Of a stretch of DNA of 64,000 nucleotides, positions 54,823-62,603 are shown piece by piece. Under the pieces are notes generated by a model, which saw nothing but the letters and a program-made list of their open reading frames with translations, did no database searches and was not told the DNA's origin. Positions within the stretch are counted from its first letter, which is position 1; the number at the start of each line of letters is the position of its first letter. Location of the stretch: assembly GCA_041659605.1 (NCBI GenBank), contig JBAZXW010000019.1:22734-86733 (forward strand), read 5' to 3'. Origin of the DNA: Solimonas sp041659605. Its GTDB lineage: Bacteria > Pseudomonadota > Gammaproteobacteria > Nevskiales > Nevskiaceae. The position numbers and the translations under genes are program-made.

Positions 54823-55392
54823 ATGGCAACTGTCAGCACCAACGAAATGAAGGCCGGTACCAAGCTCCTGATCGATGGAGATCCGTACTCGGTGATCGAT
54901 AACGAATACCGCAAGCCGGGCAAGGGCCAGGCGACCAACTCGCTCAAGATCCGCAATCTCAAGACCGGCCGTGTCCTCGATCGGACCCTGAAGTCGGGCG
55001 ACACCCTCGAAGTCGCCGACGTCGAAGACAAGGACATGCAGTACCTGTACAACGACGGCGAGTTCTGGACGTTCATGGACCCGAAGTCCTATGAGCAGGT
55101 GCAGGCCGGCAAGGAAGCGATGGGCGACGCCTCGCGGTGGCTGAAGGGCGAAGAGACGGTGCGCATCACGTTCTGGAACGAAGTGCCGCTGGTCGTCAAC
55201 GCGCCGAACACGGTCGAGCTGGTGATTTCCGAGACCGATCCGGGCCTCAAGGGCGACACCGCCACCGGCGGCGGTAAGCCGGCCAAGCTCGAAACCGGCG
55301 CCGTCGTGAAGGTGCCGCTGTTCATCCAGCAGGGCGAGAAGATCAAGGTCGACACGCGTACCGGCGAATATCTCGCGCGCGCGGGTAAATAA
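54823..55392 (+). CDS. efp: Elongation factor P
   Basis: Relieves ribosome stalling at polyproline stretches. 189 residues, three beta-barrel (KOW/OB) domains. The modification site is Lys34 in EYRKPGKGQA, the position lysylated by EpmA. The start MATVSTNEMKAG at 54823 gives the canonical N-terminus. Upstream lies the 80-bp epmB-efp divergent promoter region; epmA follows 4 bp downstream. Confidence 0.98.
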   Translation: MATVSTNEMKAGTKLLIDGDPYSVIDNEYRKPGKGQATNSLKIRNLKTGRVLDRTLKSGDTLEVADVEDKDMQYLYNDGEFWTFMDPKSYEQVQAGKEAMGDASRWLKGEETVRITFWNEVPLVVNAPNTVELVISETDPGLKGDTATGGGKPAKLETGAVVKVPLFIQQGEKIKVDTRTGEYLARAGK

Positions 55393-55396
55393 GTCG

Positions 55397-56380
55397 ATGA
55401 CGGGGCCGGGCGGCGCATCCGCGCACTGGCGTCCCGACGCCACGCTCGAATCGCTTCAGGAACGGGCGGCGCTTTACGGCGCCGTCCGTTCTTTTTTCGC
55501 CGCTCGTGGCGTGCTGGAGGTGGAAACGCCGATCCTGTCGCGGCACGCGACGGTGGACCGGCACATCGAAAGTTTCCGCACGAGCGACGGTCGCTGGCTG
55601 CACACCTCGCCCGAGTTCGCGATGAAACGGCTGCTGGCCGCAGGCAGCGGGCCGATCTGGCAGATCGCGCGCGTGTTCCGCGTCGACGAGCAGGGGCGTC
55701 ACCACAATCCCGAATTCTCGATGCTGGAGTGGTATCGCCTCGGCTTCGATCACCACGACCTGATGGACGAGGTCGCCGAGCTGCTGGCGGCCTGCGGCAT
55801 CGCCGGGATCGCCGGTGACTGCGACGGCCTGAGTTACCGCGAGGCCTTCGAGCAGCATGCGGGCTTCGACCCGCTGGCGATCGATGCCGCCGATCTGCGT
55901 ACCCGGATGCGCGCGCAGGGCATCGCCGAACCGTCGGGCCTGACGGCAGACGAGCTGGCGGATCGCGATTTCTGGCTCGACCTGTGGATGTCGCTCGTGG
56001 TCGGTCCGCGCCTGGGTGCAGACGCGCCGGAATTCATCTACGACTTTCCCGCGTCGCAGGCCGCGCTCGCGCGCGTGCGCGACGACGATCCGCCGGTCGC
56101 CGAGCGCTTCGAGCTGTTCTGGCGCGGCATCGAGCTCGCGAACGGGTTTCATGAGCTGACCGATGCGGCGGAGCAGGCGCGGCGTTTCATCGCCGACCAG
56201 GATTGGCGGCGCGAGCGCGGCCGCGTCGTGCCGCCGTACGACGCGAGCCTGATCGACGCCATGGCGACCGGATTGCCGCCCTGCGCCGGCGTGGCGCTCG
56301 GGCTCGATCGGCTGCTGATGCTCAAACTGGGATTGGGTTCGCTCGCCGAGACATTGGCCTTTCCCAGCGACCGGGCATAG
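55397..56380 (+). CDS. epmA: EpmA, EF-P lysine ligase (GenX/PoxA)
   Basis: Lysyl-tRNA-synthetase-like enzyme that attaches (R)-beta-lysine to EF-P Lys34. 327 residues and no anticodon-binding domain. Class II motif 2 VFRVDEQGRHHNPEFSMLEWYR and motif 3 GVALGLDRLLML are visible. Its UAG stop (56378-56380) falls in the left end of a family A repeat. Confidence 0.95.
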   Translation: MTGPGGASAHWRPDATLESLQERAALYGAVRSFFAARGVLEVETPILSRHATVDRHIESFRTSDGRWLHTSPEFAMKRLLAAGSGPIWQIARVFRVDEQGRHHNPEFSMLEWYRLGFDHHDLMDEVAELLAACGIAGIAGDCDGLSYREAFEQHAGFDPLAIDAADLRTRMRAQGIAEPSGLTADELADRDFWLDLWMSLVVGPRLGADAPEFIYDFPASQAALARVRDDDPPVAERFELFWRGIELANGFHELTDAAEQARRFIADQDWRRERGRVVPPYDASLIDAMATGLPPCAGVALGLDRLLMLKLGLGSLAETLAFPSDRA

Positions 56381-56456
56381 GGCGGCCGGCGGGCACGGCC
56401 CGCCCTTCGTTCCGCGACCCGTCGTAGGGCCGCCGGCGGGCATGTCCCGCCCTACG
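56378..56456. repeat. Two tandem REP-like units, family A
   Basis: Unit 1 TAGGGCGGCCGGCGGGC...CGGCCCGCCCTTCG and unit 2 (56423-56456) CGTAGGGCCGCCGGCGGGC...GTCCCGCCCTACG. They lie between convergent epmA and the TSUP gene and contain both stop codons (TAG 56378-56380 and, on the minus strand, 56454-56452). Confidence 0.75.
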
Positions 56457-57225
56457 CGCTGCGCCAGACGTCCCAGGCGAAGCGCAGCACCAGCACGCCG
56501 ACGATACCGATGAACAGCCGGCGTACGAAGGCGCTGCCCTTGCGGATCGCCAGCTTCGATCCGACCAGGCTGCCGGCGACATTGAACACAGCCATCGGCG
56601 CGGCGATGTCGTAGCGTACGTAGCCGGCGTAGACGAAGTAGCTCAGCGCGGCGAGGTTGGTTACGACGTTGACGAACTTCGCAGAGGCCGAGGCCGCCAG
56701 AAAGCTGAAGCCGAACAGGCCGACGAAGGCGAACACCAGGAAGCTGCCGGTGCCGGGACCGAAAAAGCCGTCGTAGAAACCGATCGCCGCGCCGGTCGCA
56801 AGGCCGATCCAGTGCTGCTGGCGGTGGCTCAGATGCGGCGCGTGCAGCGCGCCGAGGTCCTTCTTCCATAGCGTGTAGGCCAATACGCCCAGCAACAGCA
56901 CCACGATCAGCGGGCGGAAGGCGGCGGCCGGCAGCAGGGCGGCGACACGGGCGCCAAGGAAGCCGAACAGCAGCGCGCTGCCCGCGGTCGGCAGGGTCGC
57001 GCGCCATTCCATCGGTACGCGACGCAGATACTGGATCGTCGCCGACGCCGTGCCCCAGATGCTCGCGAACTTGTTGGTGCCGAGCAGCGTCACCGGCGCG
57101 ATGTCCGGCAGCAGCACGAACAGCGCCGGGATCTGGATCAGCCCGCCGCCGCCGACCACCGAATCGATGAACCCGGCGAGAAACGCAAAACCGCAGAGCG
57201 CCAGCAGTTCGTAGCCGACGTCCAA
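56452..57225 (-). CDS. TSUP (TauE/SafE) family permease
   Basis: 257 residues, about eight membrane helices. FIDSVVGGGGLIQIPAL at the N-terminus and the repeated half ATGAAIGFYDGFFGPGTGSFL are the family's twin signatures (YfcA-type). Members export sulfite, sulfoacetate or other organosulfur anions; the substrate is not determinable. Confidence 0.9.
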   Translation of the reverse strand: MDVGYELLALCGFAFLAGFIDSVVGGGGLIQIPALFVLLPDIAPVTLLGTNKFASIWGTASATIQYLRRVPMEWRATLPTAGSALLFGFLGARVAALLPAAAFRPLIVVLLLGVLAYTLWKKDLGALHAPHLSHRQQHWIGLATGAAIGFYDGFFGPGTGSFLVFAFVGLFGFSFLAASASAKFVNVVTNLAALSYFVYAGYVRYDIAAPMAVFNVAGSLVGSKLAIRKGSAFVRRLFIGIVGVLVLRFAWDVWRSA

Positions 57226-57238
57226 GCGATGTGATCCC

Positions 57239-57574
57239 TCAGAGGATCTTGCTGACGCTGGCCGGAATCTCGAAGCGGCGGCCGTCGAGCACGCGGTTGA
57301 GGAGCAGCGTGATCCACTGGCGCGTCGTCGTCAGCTTGCGGATGACGATGAAGACCTTGCTGCCCTCTTCGAGGATCTCATAGCGCTCGATCGTGACCGT
57401 GATCGGCTCGCGTTCGCCGCGCATCAGCGCGTGCGCGACGATGCGGCCTTTCGCCGTGTCGACGGTGCAATCGCGGATGTCGCCGTACTCGCCAAACTTT
57501 TCGTTGAAGAACGCCTTGAGCCCGACGCCCAGGGCGCCGTCCTTCACCGCCTTGCCGAGCCGCCCGATGATCAT
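57239..57574 (-). CDS. Conserved hypothetical protein, 111 aa
   Basis: Unrecognised. Basic and amphipathic N-terminus (MIIGRLGKAVKDGALGVGLK) followed by an alternating beta-rich middle (AKGRIVAHALMRGEREPITVTIERYEIL) and a hydrophobic C-terminal stretch. No signal peptide or catalytic motif. Eight bp downstream of the PhoH gene and 13 bp before the TSUP gene, so probably co-transcribed. Confidence 0.65.
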   Translation of the reverse strand: MIIGRLGKAVKDGALGVGLKAFFNEKFGEYGDIRDCTVDTAKGRIVAHALMRGEREPITVTIERYEILEEGSKVFIVIRKLTTTRQWITLLLNRVLDGRRFEIPASVSKIL

Positions 57575-57582
57575 GCCTGTCC

Positions 57583-59013
57583 TCAGAGGATGTCCGATGC
57601 GTACGCCGCCAGCCGCGAACGTTCGCCGCGCGCCAGCGTCACATGTCCACCATGCGGCCAGCCCTGGAAGCGGTCAACGACATAGGTCAATCCGGACGTC
57701 GTTTCGGTCAGGTAGGGTGTGTCGATCTGGCTCAGGTTGCCGAGGCAGATCATCTTCGACCCCGGGCCGGTGCGCGTGATCAGCGTCTTCATCTGCTTGG
57801 CCGTCAGGTTCTGCGCCTCGTCGATGATGATGAAGCGGTTGAGGAACGTGCGGCCTCGCATGAAGTTCAGCGAGCGGATCTTGATGCGCTTGGCGAGCAG
57901 ATCGTTGGTCGCCGCGCGCTCCCAGTCGCCGGCGGTGCTGGTCTGCGTCAGCACCTCAAGGTTGTCCATCAGCGCGCCCATCCACGGCGTCATCTTTTCT
58001 TCCTCGGTGCCCGGCAGGAAGCCGATGTCCTCGCCGACCGGCACGGTGACGCGGGTCATGATGATTTCGCGGTAGCGCTGCTCGTCCATCGTTTGCGCCA
58101 GGCCCGACGCGAGCGTCAGCAGCGTCTTGCCGGTGCCGGCGGTGCCCAGCACGGTGACGAAATCGATATCCGGATCGAGCAGCAGATTCAGCGCGAAGTT
58201 CTGCTCGCGGTTCTTGGCGTGGATGCCCCAGACGCTGCTCTTGCCATGTCGGTAATCGCGGGTGACGCGCAGCTCGGCGGCGTTGCCCTCGATGCGGCTG
58301 ACGACCAGCTCCAGGCCGCGCTCGGTGTCGTCGGGAATGTAGAGAAACTGGTTGACGTGCCAGTCCTTCACCAGTGGACCCTTGATGCGGTAGGCGGCAC
58401 GGGCGCGGCCGTCCTGCCAGCTTTCCATCTTGTCGCCGTGCGTCGACCAGAAATCCGCCGGCAGCTCCTTGTATCCGCTGTACAGCAGGTCGAGATCGTC
58501 GAGGACCTGGTCGTTGTGGTAGTCCTCGGTGTGGACACCGATGATCGCCGCCTTGATGCGCAGGTTGATGTCCTTGCTGACCAGCGTCACCCGGCGCGTC
58601 GGATGCTTGGTCTGCAGCTCCAGCGCGTTGACCAGGATGCTGTTGTCCGGCTTGTTGCCGGGAATCAGGCCGGGCAGCGCGGTGTCGGCCGGCCGCGTCT
58701 GGAAGAACAGATGGCCGCTGGACGGCTTGCCGCCGCGACCGCGGTTCGGCCCATTGCCCGCGCCCGAGCGGGTGCCGGGTAGCGGCAGCCCTTTCTCGAT
58801 CTGCTCGTGGTTGCGTCCGAACATCAGCTCGTCAAGGAAACGGCTGACCTGGCGGGCGTTGCGCGCGACTTCGCTGGTGCCTTTCTTCGAGTTGTCGAGT
58901 TCCTCGAGCACCACCATCGGGATGAAGAGATCGTGTTCTTCGAAGCGGTAGAGACTGGTCGGGTCGTGAAGCAGAACGTTCGTGTCGAGCACGAAGATCT
59001 TGCGCTTGCTCAT
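57583..59013 (-). CDS. PIN-domain/PhoH-family ATPase (PhoH2 type)
   Basis: 476 residues. An N-terminal PIN nuclease domain (IFVLDTNVLLHDPTSLYRFEEH, with acidic residues and LEELDNSKKG) is fused to a C-terminal PhoH ATPase with Walker A GTAGTGKT (290-297) and FIIIDEAQNLTAKQMK (Walker B). Such PIN-PhoH fusions in actinobacteria act as RNA helicase-ribonucleases; here the role is inferred as RNA processing. E. coli PhoH lacks the PIN part. Confidence 0.9.
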   Translation of the reverse strand: MSKRKIFVLDTNVLLHDPTSLYRFEEHDLFIPMVVLEELDNSKKGTSEVARNARQVSRFLDELMFGRNHEQIEKGLPLPGTRSGAGNGPNRGRGGKPSSGHLFFQTRPADTALPGLIPGNKPDNSILVNALELQTKHPTRRVTLVSKDINLRIKAAIIGVHTEDYHNDQVLDDLDLLYSGYKELPADFWSTHGDKMESWQDGRARAAYRIKGPLVKDWHVNQFLYIPDDTERGLELVVSRIEGNAAELRVTRDYRHGKSSVWGIHAKNREQNFALNLLLDPDIDFVTVLGTAGTGKTLLTLASGLAQTMDEQRYREIIMTRVTVPVGEDIGFLPGTEEEKMTPWMGALMDNLEVLTQTSTAGDWERAATNDLLAKRIKIRSLNFMRGRTFLNRFIIIDEAQNLTAKQMKTLITRTGPGSKMICLGNLSQIDTPYLTETTSGLTYVVDRFQGWPHGGHVTLARGERSRLAAYASDIL

Positions 59014-59276
59014 GAGTGCGGAATGATCCCGGGCCCGCCGCGGAGTGCGGCAGGCCGATTGAGTGCGGTTGGGAAACGGCGGCCATCCCGGTCGAAGAAG
59101 CCTGATCGGCGTGGCGCGCTGTCGCGGAGGGTAGTAATGGTCGTCTGGTCTGATCGTGCCGATCCGTCTCGATGGGATCGTGCACCCCCAATCTAGACCA
59201 TTCTCCCCCGTGCGAAAAAGACTCCCGCTGCGGGGAAATTCGCGCTATGGTTTCGATCCACCGCGCCGCGATCGAT

Positions 59277-59741
59277 TCAGAGCGCGCGGATCGCGTCCAA
59301 GACCAGCTGTGCGTGGTTTTTCACCTTGACGCCGCGCCAGACCTCCCGCAGCCGTCCCTTCGCGTCGAACAGGAAGGTGCTGCGGTCGACGCCGATGTAC
59401 TTCTTGCCGTACAGGCTCTTTTCGCGGATCACGTCGAAGGCCGCGCAGGCCTTTTCCGCGCTGTCGGAGAGCAGCGGGAACGGGAACTCGAACTTCGCCG
59501 CGAAATTCTCGTGCGAGCGCACGCTGTCGCGCGACACACCCAGGATCACGGCGCCGGCCTTCTGGAATTCCGTGTGCAGGTCGCGGAAGTCCTGGCCTTC
59601 CTGGGTGCAGCCGGGGGTGTTGTCCTTGGGGTAGAAATAGACCACCAGCGCCTTGCCCTTGAATGCGCGCAGACTGATGTCCTGGCCACCGGTGGCAGGC
59701 AGCGTCAGGTCCGGAACGGCATCGCCGACTTGCAGGGTCAC
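59277..59741 (-). CDS. bcp: Peroxiredoxin Bcp/PrxQ
   Basis: Thiol peroxidase that reduces H2O2 and organic hydroperoxides. 154 residues. Peroxidatic Cys45 in KDNTPGCTQEGQDF. The usual resolving Cys five residues later is absent (Gln50); Cys99 (EKACAAF) is the likely resolving Cys of the alpha-3 PrxQ type. GTG start at 59741. A 263-bp gap separates it from the upstream-facing end of the PhoH gene; I see nothing coding there. Confidence 0.93.
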   Translation of the reverse strand: MTLQVGDAVPDLTLPATGGQDISLRAFKGKALVVYFYPKDNTPGCTQEGQDFRDLHTEFQKAGAVILGVSRDSVRSHENFAAKFEFPFPLLSDSAEKACAAFDVIREKSLYGKKYIGVDRSTFLFDAKGRLREVWRGVKVKNHAQLVLDAIRAL

Positions 59742-59768
59742 CAGGTATTACCGGTCACGTCTTGCCCA

Positions 59769-60308
59769 TCAGGTCTTGATGGGATCGAGCATGCCGTCGG
59801 CATTGAGGTCGTCGCACAAATCCATGAACGACTCGCGCAGCGCCTGCGGATGCTGGTTGACCGGCACGTGCAGCACCATCTGCACGCTCGCCATTTCCGC
59901 GCCGGTGTAGGTCGACTGGTACTTCTGCGTCGAGATTTCCACGACCATCACGTCCTGGTGCTGGAAAAACTCCAGGATGTTTACCAACAGGTTCGAGTCC
60001 TGCGGCGCGACCACCTCGGCCGCGTACGGGCGGAACTCGGGGTTGACCGGCCGCGGGTCGCAGCGCTCGAAGCGCACCTGCAGTTCGAGCTTCTCGGCGA
60101 TACCCGGCAGCGCGGTTTCGAGGCGGCCGAGGGTGCTCCAGTTGCCGGAAACCAGCAGGTTTGCGGTCAGCCGATCGCCGATCTGCGCGATGCGGCAGTC
60201 CACGACCTCGCCGCCACGCTCGCGGATCGCCTTGAACAGTTCGAGCGGGACATTGCCCTTCGGCTTGCCGATCGCGGAAACGGTGAGCAGGGTATCGGTT
60301 GTTGCCAT
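59769..60308 (-). CDS. GcvR-like ACT-domain regulator
   Basis: 179 residues with two ACT-like units (LLTVSAIGKPKGNVPLELFKAI; then APQDSNLLVNILEFFQHQDVMVVEI). Resembles GcvR, which restrains GcvA and the glycine cleavage operon in E. coli. No DNA-binding domain, in keeping with GcvR acting on a partner protein. Divergent from dapA, next to bcp, the same dapA-gcvR-bcp neighbourhood as in E. coli. Confidence 0.85.
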   Translation of the reverse strand: MATTDTLLTVSAIGKPKGNVPLELFKAIRERGGEVVDCRIAQIGDRLTANLLVSGNWSTLGRLETALPGIAEKLELQVRFERCDPRPVNPEFRPYAAEVVAPQDSNLLVNILEFFQHQDVMVVEISTQKYQSTYTGAEMASVQMVLHVPVNQHPQALRESFMDLCDDLNADGMLDPIKT

Positions 60309-60404
60309 GGTGCCGGCTTCGAAGGAAGCCGCAAGTTTAATCGATTCGTGCCGGTTGCGGCCCCGAGGGCGCGGCGCCTGTCGCAGCGCCGGAGGCGCTG
60401 CCGC

Positions 60405-60410
60405 TATACT
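60405..60410 (+). promoter_or_regulatory. Candidate -10 box (TATACT) of dapA
   Basis: TATACT lies 30 bp upstream of the dapA ATG; the start site would fall about 24 bp upstream. No clear -35 box was found. Confidence 0.35.
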
Positions 60411-60440
60411 TCACGCCCTTTTTTGCCGTGTTTGTCCCCC

Positions 60441-61319
60441 ATGATCAAGGGCAGCATCGTTGCCATCGTCACGCCGATGTTTCCGGACGGCTCGGTCGAC
60501 TGGACCAGTCTCGCCGGGCTCGTCGAATGGCACATCGCCGAAGGCACCGACGCGATCGTTGCCGTCGGCACCACCGGCGAATCGGCGACGCTCGATTTCG
60601 AAGAGCATATCGACGTCATCCGTCGGGTCATCGGCTACGCGAAGAAGCGCGTGCCGATCATCGCCGGCACCGGTTCCAATTCCACCGCCGAGGCGATCGA
60701 CCAGACGCGCGCGGCCAAGCAAGTCGGCGCTGACGCGGCCCTGCTGGTCACGCCGTACTACAACAAGCCGCCGCAGGAAGGCATGTTTCGCCATTACAAG
60801 GCGGTGGCCGAAGCCGTTGAACTGCCGCAGATCCTCTACAACGTGCCCGGGCGCACCGGCTGCGACATGCTGCCGGCCACCGTTGCGCGTCTGGCCAAGA
60901 TCCCGAACATCGTCGGCCTCAAGGAAGCCAAGGGCGAGCTGTCGCGCATGCGCGAACTGCTGGGGCTGAACTTGGGCAGCCATTTCGCGATCTATTCGGG
61001 CGATGATGCCACCGCCTGCGAGTCGATCCTGGCCGGCTGCCACGGCGATATCTCCGTCACCGCCAACGTCGCGCCGCGCAAGATGCACCAGATGTGCGCC
61101 GCCGCGCTGGCCGGCGACCGTGCGAGCGCGGAAGCGCTCGACGCGGAACTCCGCGCGCTGCACAAGGATCTGTTCGTCGAACCCAATCCGATTCCCGTCA
61201 AGTGGGCCCTCACCGAAATGAAAAAAATCCAGAACGGCCTGCGACTGCCGCTCGTGCCGCTCGATGCGGCCCACTACGGCGCCGTGCGCGCGGCCCTGCG
61301 CGCCGCGGGGGCACTTTGA
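60441..61319 (+). CDS. dapA: 4-hydroxy-tetrahydrodipicolinate synthase DapA
   Basis: Condenses pyruvate with aspartate semialdehyde in lysine/diaminopimelate synthesis. 292 residues. Thr44-Thr45 (GTTGES), Tyr133 and Arg138 (YNVPGRTG) and the Schiff-base Lys161 (VGLKEAKG) are all present. ATG 60441 gives the canonical start MIKGSIVAIVTPM. Stop overlaps the next ATG (TGATG). Confidence 0.97.
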   Translation: MIKGSIVAIVTPMFPDGSVDWTSLAGLVEWHIAEGTDAIVAVGTTGESATLDFEEHIDVIRRVIGYAKKRVPIIAGTGSNSTAEAIDQTRAAKQVGADAALLVTPYYNKPPQEGMFRHYKAVAEAVELPQILYNVPGRTGCDMLPATVARLAKIPNIVGLKEAKGELSRMRELLGLNLGSHFAIYSGDDATACESILAGCHGDISVTANVAPRKMHQMCAAALAGDRASAEALDAELRALHKDLFVEPNPIPVKWALTEMKKIQNGLRLPLVPLDAAHYGAVRAALRAAGAL

Positions 61320-61678
61320 TGAGGCTGCCGCTCGCAGGAACGCTGTGCGCCGCGGTGCTGCTGTCCGCGTGCGGCGGCGTCAGCCGCCATTGCGTCGGTG
61401 AATTCGATTACCAGCAGGCGCAGACCCTGCCGCCGCCGGGAAAGATTGAAGGCCTGTCGCTGCCGGACTCCGCGTCCGCGCTGCAGATTCCGCCGCCGCC
61501 GGAGAATCCGGTGCCGTACGCGCGCGAAATCCCCGATCCGGAAAACCCAGGGGACATGCGCACCGAATGCCTGGACGTTCCGCCGCGGCTCGTTGTGCAG
61601 CCGGAACCGCCTGAGCCGGCTCCGGAAGCCGCTCCGGAGCCGAAACCCGAAGTCGAGCAGCCCGGCGAGAAGTCCTGA
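61319..61678 (+). CDS. Small BamC-like lipoprotein after dapA
   Basis: 119 residues. Lipobox LLSAC (Cys18), then a Pro-rich, disordered-looking chain with EFDYQQAQTLPPPGKIEGLSLP and a C-terminal Pro/Glu repeat. In E. coli bamC directly follows dapA and begins with a long unstructured segment that binds BamD. This protein looks like only that segment, without the two folded helix-grip domains. Assignment to BamC is inference from position and pattern. The PPPP and PPP runs are EF-P-dependent contexts. Confidence 0.6.
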   Translation: MRLPLAGTLCAAVLLSACGGVSRHCVGEFDYQQAQTLPPPGKIEGLSLPDSASALQIPPPPENPVPYAREIPDPENPGDMRTECLDVPPRLVVQPEPPEPAPEAAPEPKPEVEQPGEKS

Positions 61679-61689
61679 TTCCGTGCCGC

Positions 61690-61695
61690 TATAAT
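61690..61695 (+). promoter_or_regulatory. -10 box (TATAAT) of the tRNA-Ser gene
   Basis: Consensus TATAAT 41-46 bp before the tRNA 5' end, followed by a GC-rich GCGCGCCG discriminator of the type seen at stringently controlled stable-RNA promoters. The -35 region is weak. Confidence 0.6.
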
Positions 61696-61735
61696 GCGCG
61701 CCGTTTCGCGCTCAGGCAGTGGAAGACGAGTTTAC

Positions 61736-61827
61736 GGAGAGATGTCCGAGCGGTTGAAGGAGCACGCCTGGAAAGCGTGTATACGGTGAAAGCCGTATCG
61801 AGGGTTCGAATCCCTCTCTCTCCGCCA
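61736..61827 (+). tRNA. tRNA-Ser(GGA)
   Basis: 92-nt class II tRNA. Acceptor stem GGAGAGA (61736-61742) pairs with TCTCTCC (61817-61823), discriminator G and encoded CCA (61825-61827). Anticodon arm CACGC-CTGGAAA-GCGTG gives anticodon GGA at 61770-61772. Long variable arm (TACGG...CCGTA) and T-loop GGTTCGAATCC, all typical of serine tRNA. tRNA-Ser genes are common integration sites, and the sequence beyond is of different composition. Confidence 0.96.
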
Positions 61828-61837
61828 TTTGATGAAC

Positions 61838-61868
61838 TAACCCATTGAAATATATGGGTTATTTTATT
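61838..61868 (+). terminator. Rho-independent terminator after tRNA-Ser
   Basis: TAACCCAT (61838-61845) and ATGGGTTA (61854-61861) form an 8-bp stem with an 8-nt loop, followed by TTTTATTT. It starts 11 bp after the tRNA CCA. Confidence 0.7.
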
Positions 61869-62136
61869 TGCATTGCTTCGAGCCCACAAATCAGACCACA
61901 AAGCTGGTTTGGAGCGCGCTAGGATGGGTATGCGCCAGATGGCGCACTCAGTTTGACACTACCCTCTCCCTCCCCCAAGCACCCCCATCTGCATTGGGGC
62001 CTCCCAGCTTGGGACATAGCAAAAAAATCTCGAACCTCAAAAATCAGACTGCATCGCGGGGTTGGCTGCTGTCCTTCAAAGCTAAAAGCAGGGATAGTGC
62101 ATATACATACCTATTCGTTCTCAGGCATATCGAGCT
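61869..62136. other. Low-GC gap after tRNA-Ser without a convincing gene
   Basis: From the terminator to the next gene no credible coding frame is seen; a 93-codon frame here has no recognisable family or ribosome binding site. The composition shifts clearly from the GC-rich core. No integrase and no repeat of the tRNA 3' end was found by eye. Confidence 0.5.
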
Positions 62137-62598
62137 ATGTGCGCGCTAGACCCCAATCTGATAACCGGTCTGTCGGCGCTCCTTACGCCGACCATTGCCA
62201 TTGTCGGTGCCATCATCGCCACGAATCAGTGGAGACTTGCCGAAGCCAAATTTCGCCATGACCAGTTTGATCGGCGCTTTGCCATTTTCGAAGGGATTCG
62301 GCACTACATCGGCAGCATCGTAGCTGCAGGCTATCCATCAAAAGAAGCCCAAGTGACATTTCTAGGGGCTACTACTGGTGCCCGCTTTACTTTCGACAAG
62401 GCTACTGCGGATTTCATTGACGAAGTCTGGAGTAAATCGGTCGATCTGGAGAGTGTCCGATCAGAATTGGTGGATATGCCTCCGGGCGATGAGCGCACTA
62501 ACAATATTCGCAAACAGCGAGACCTGAAAACATGGCTCTACGATCAGCTCAAATCGTTGGAGAATCGCTTTGATCCATTTTTGTCCATTAAAAAATAG
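62137..62598 (+). CDS. Hypothetical membrane-anchored protein, 153 aa
   Basis: One N-terminal membrane helix (about residues 9-28, LITGLSALLTPTIAIVGAII) followed by a charged cytoplasmic helical region (WRLAEAKFRHDQFDRRFAIFEGIRHYI). The 'WR.AE.K...D.FDRR.A.FE' pattern recurs in many bacterial hypothetical proteins of unknown function, often in accessory regions. Lower GC than the core. Ends 5 bp before the next gene, so the two are probably an operon. Confidence 0.7.
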   Translation: MCALDPNLITGLSALLTPTIAIVGAIIATNQWRLAEAKFRHDQFDRRFAIFEGIRHYIGSIVAAGYPSKEAQVTFLGATTGARFTFDKATADFIDEVWSKSVDLESVRSELVDMPPGDERTNNIRKQRDLKTWLYDQLKSLENRFDPFLSIKK

Positions 62599-62603
62599 CA
62601 GTT

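Noticed and set aside
59172..60440. Upstream extension of the dapA frame across bcp and the GcvR-like gene
   Set aside because: Antisense to two conserved genes; the DapA N-terminus begins at 60441.
61868..62149. 93-codon frame after tRNA-Ser
   Set aside because: Starts inside the terminator region, no ribosome binding site, overlaps the next gene and matches nothing.
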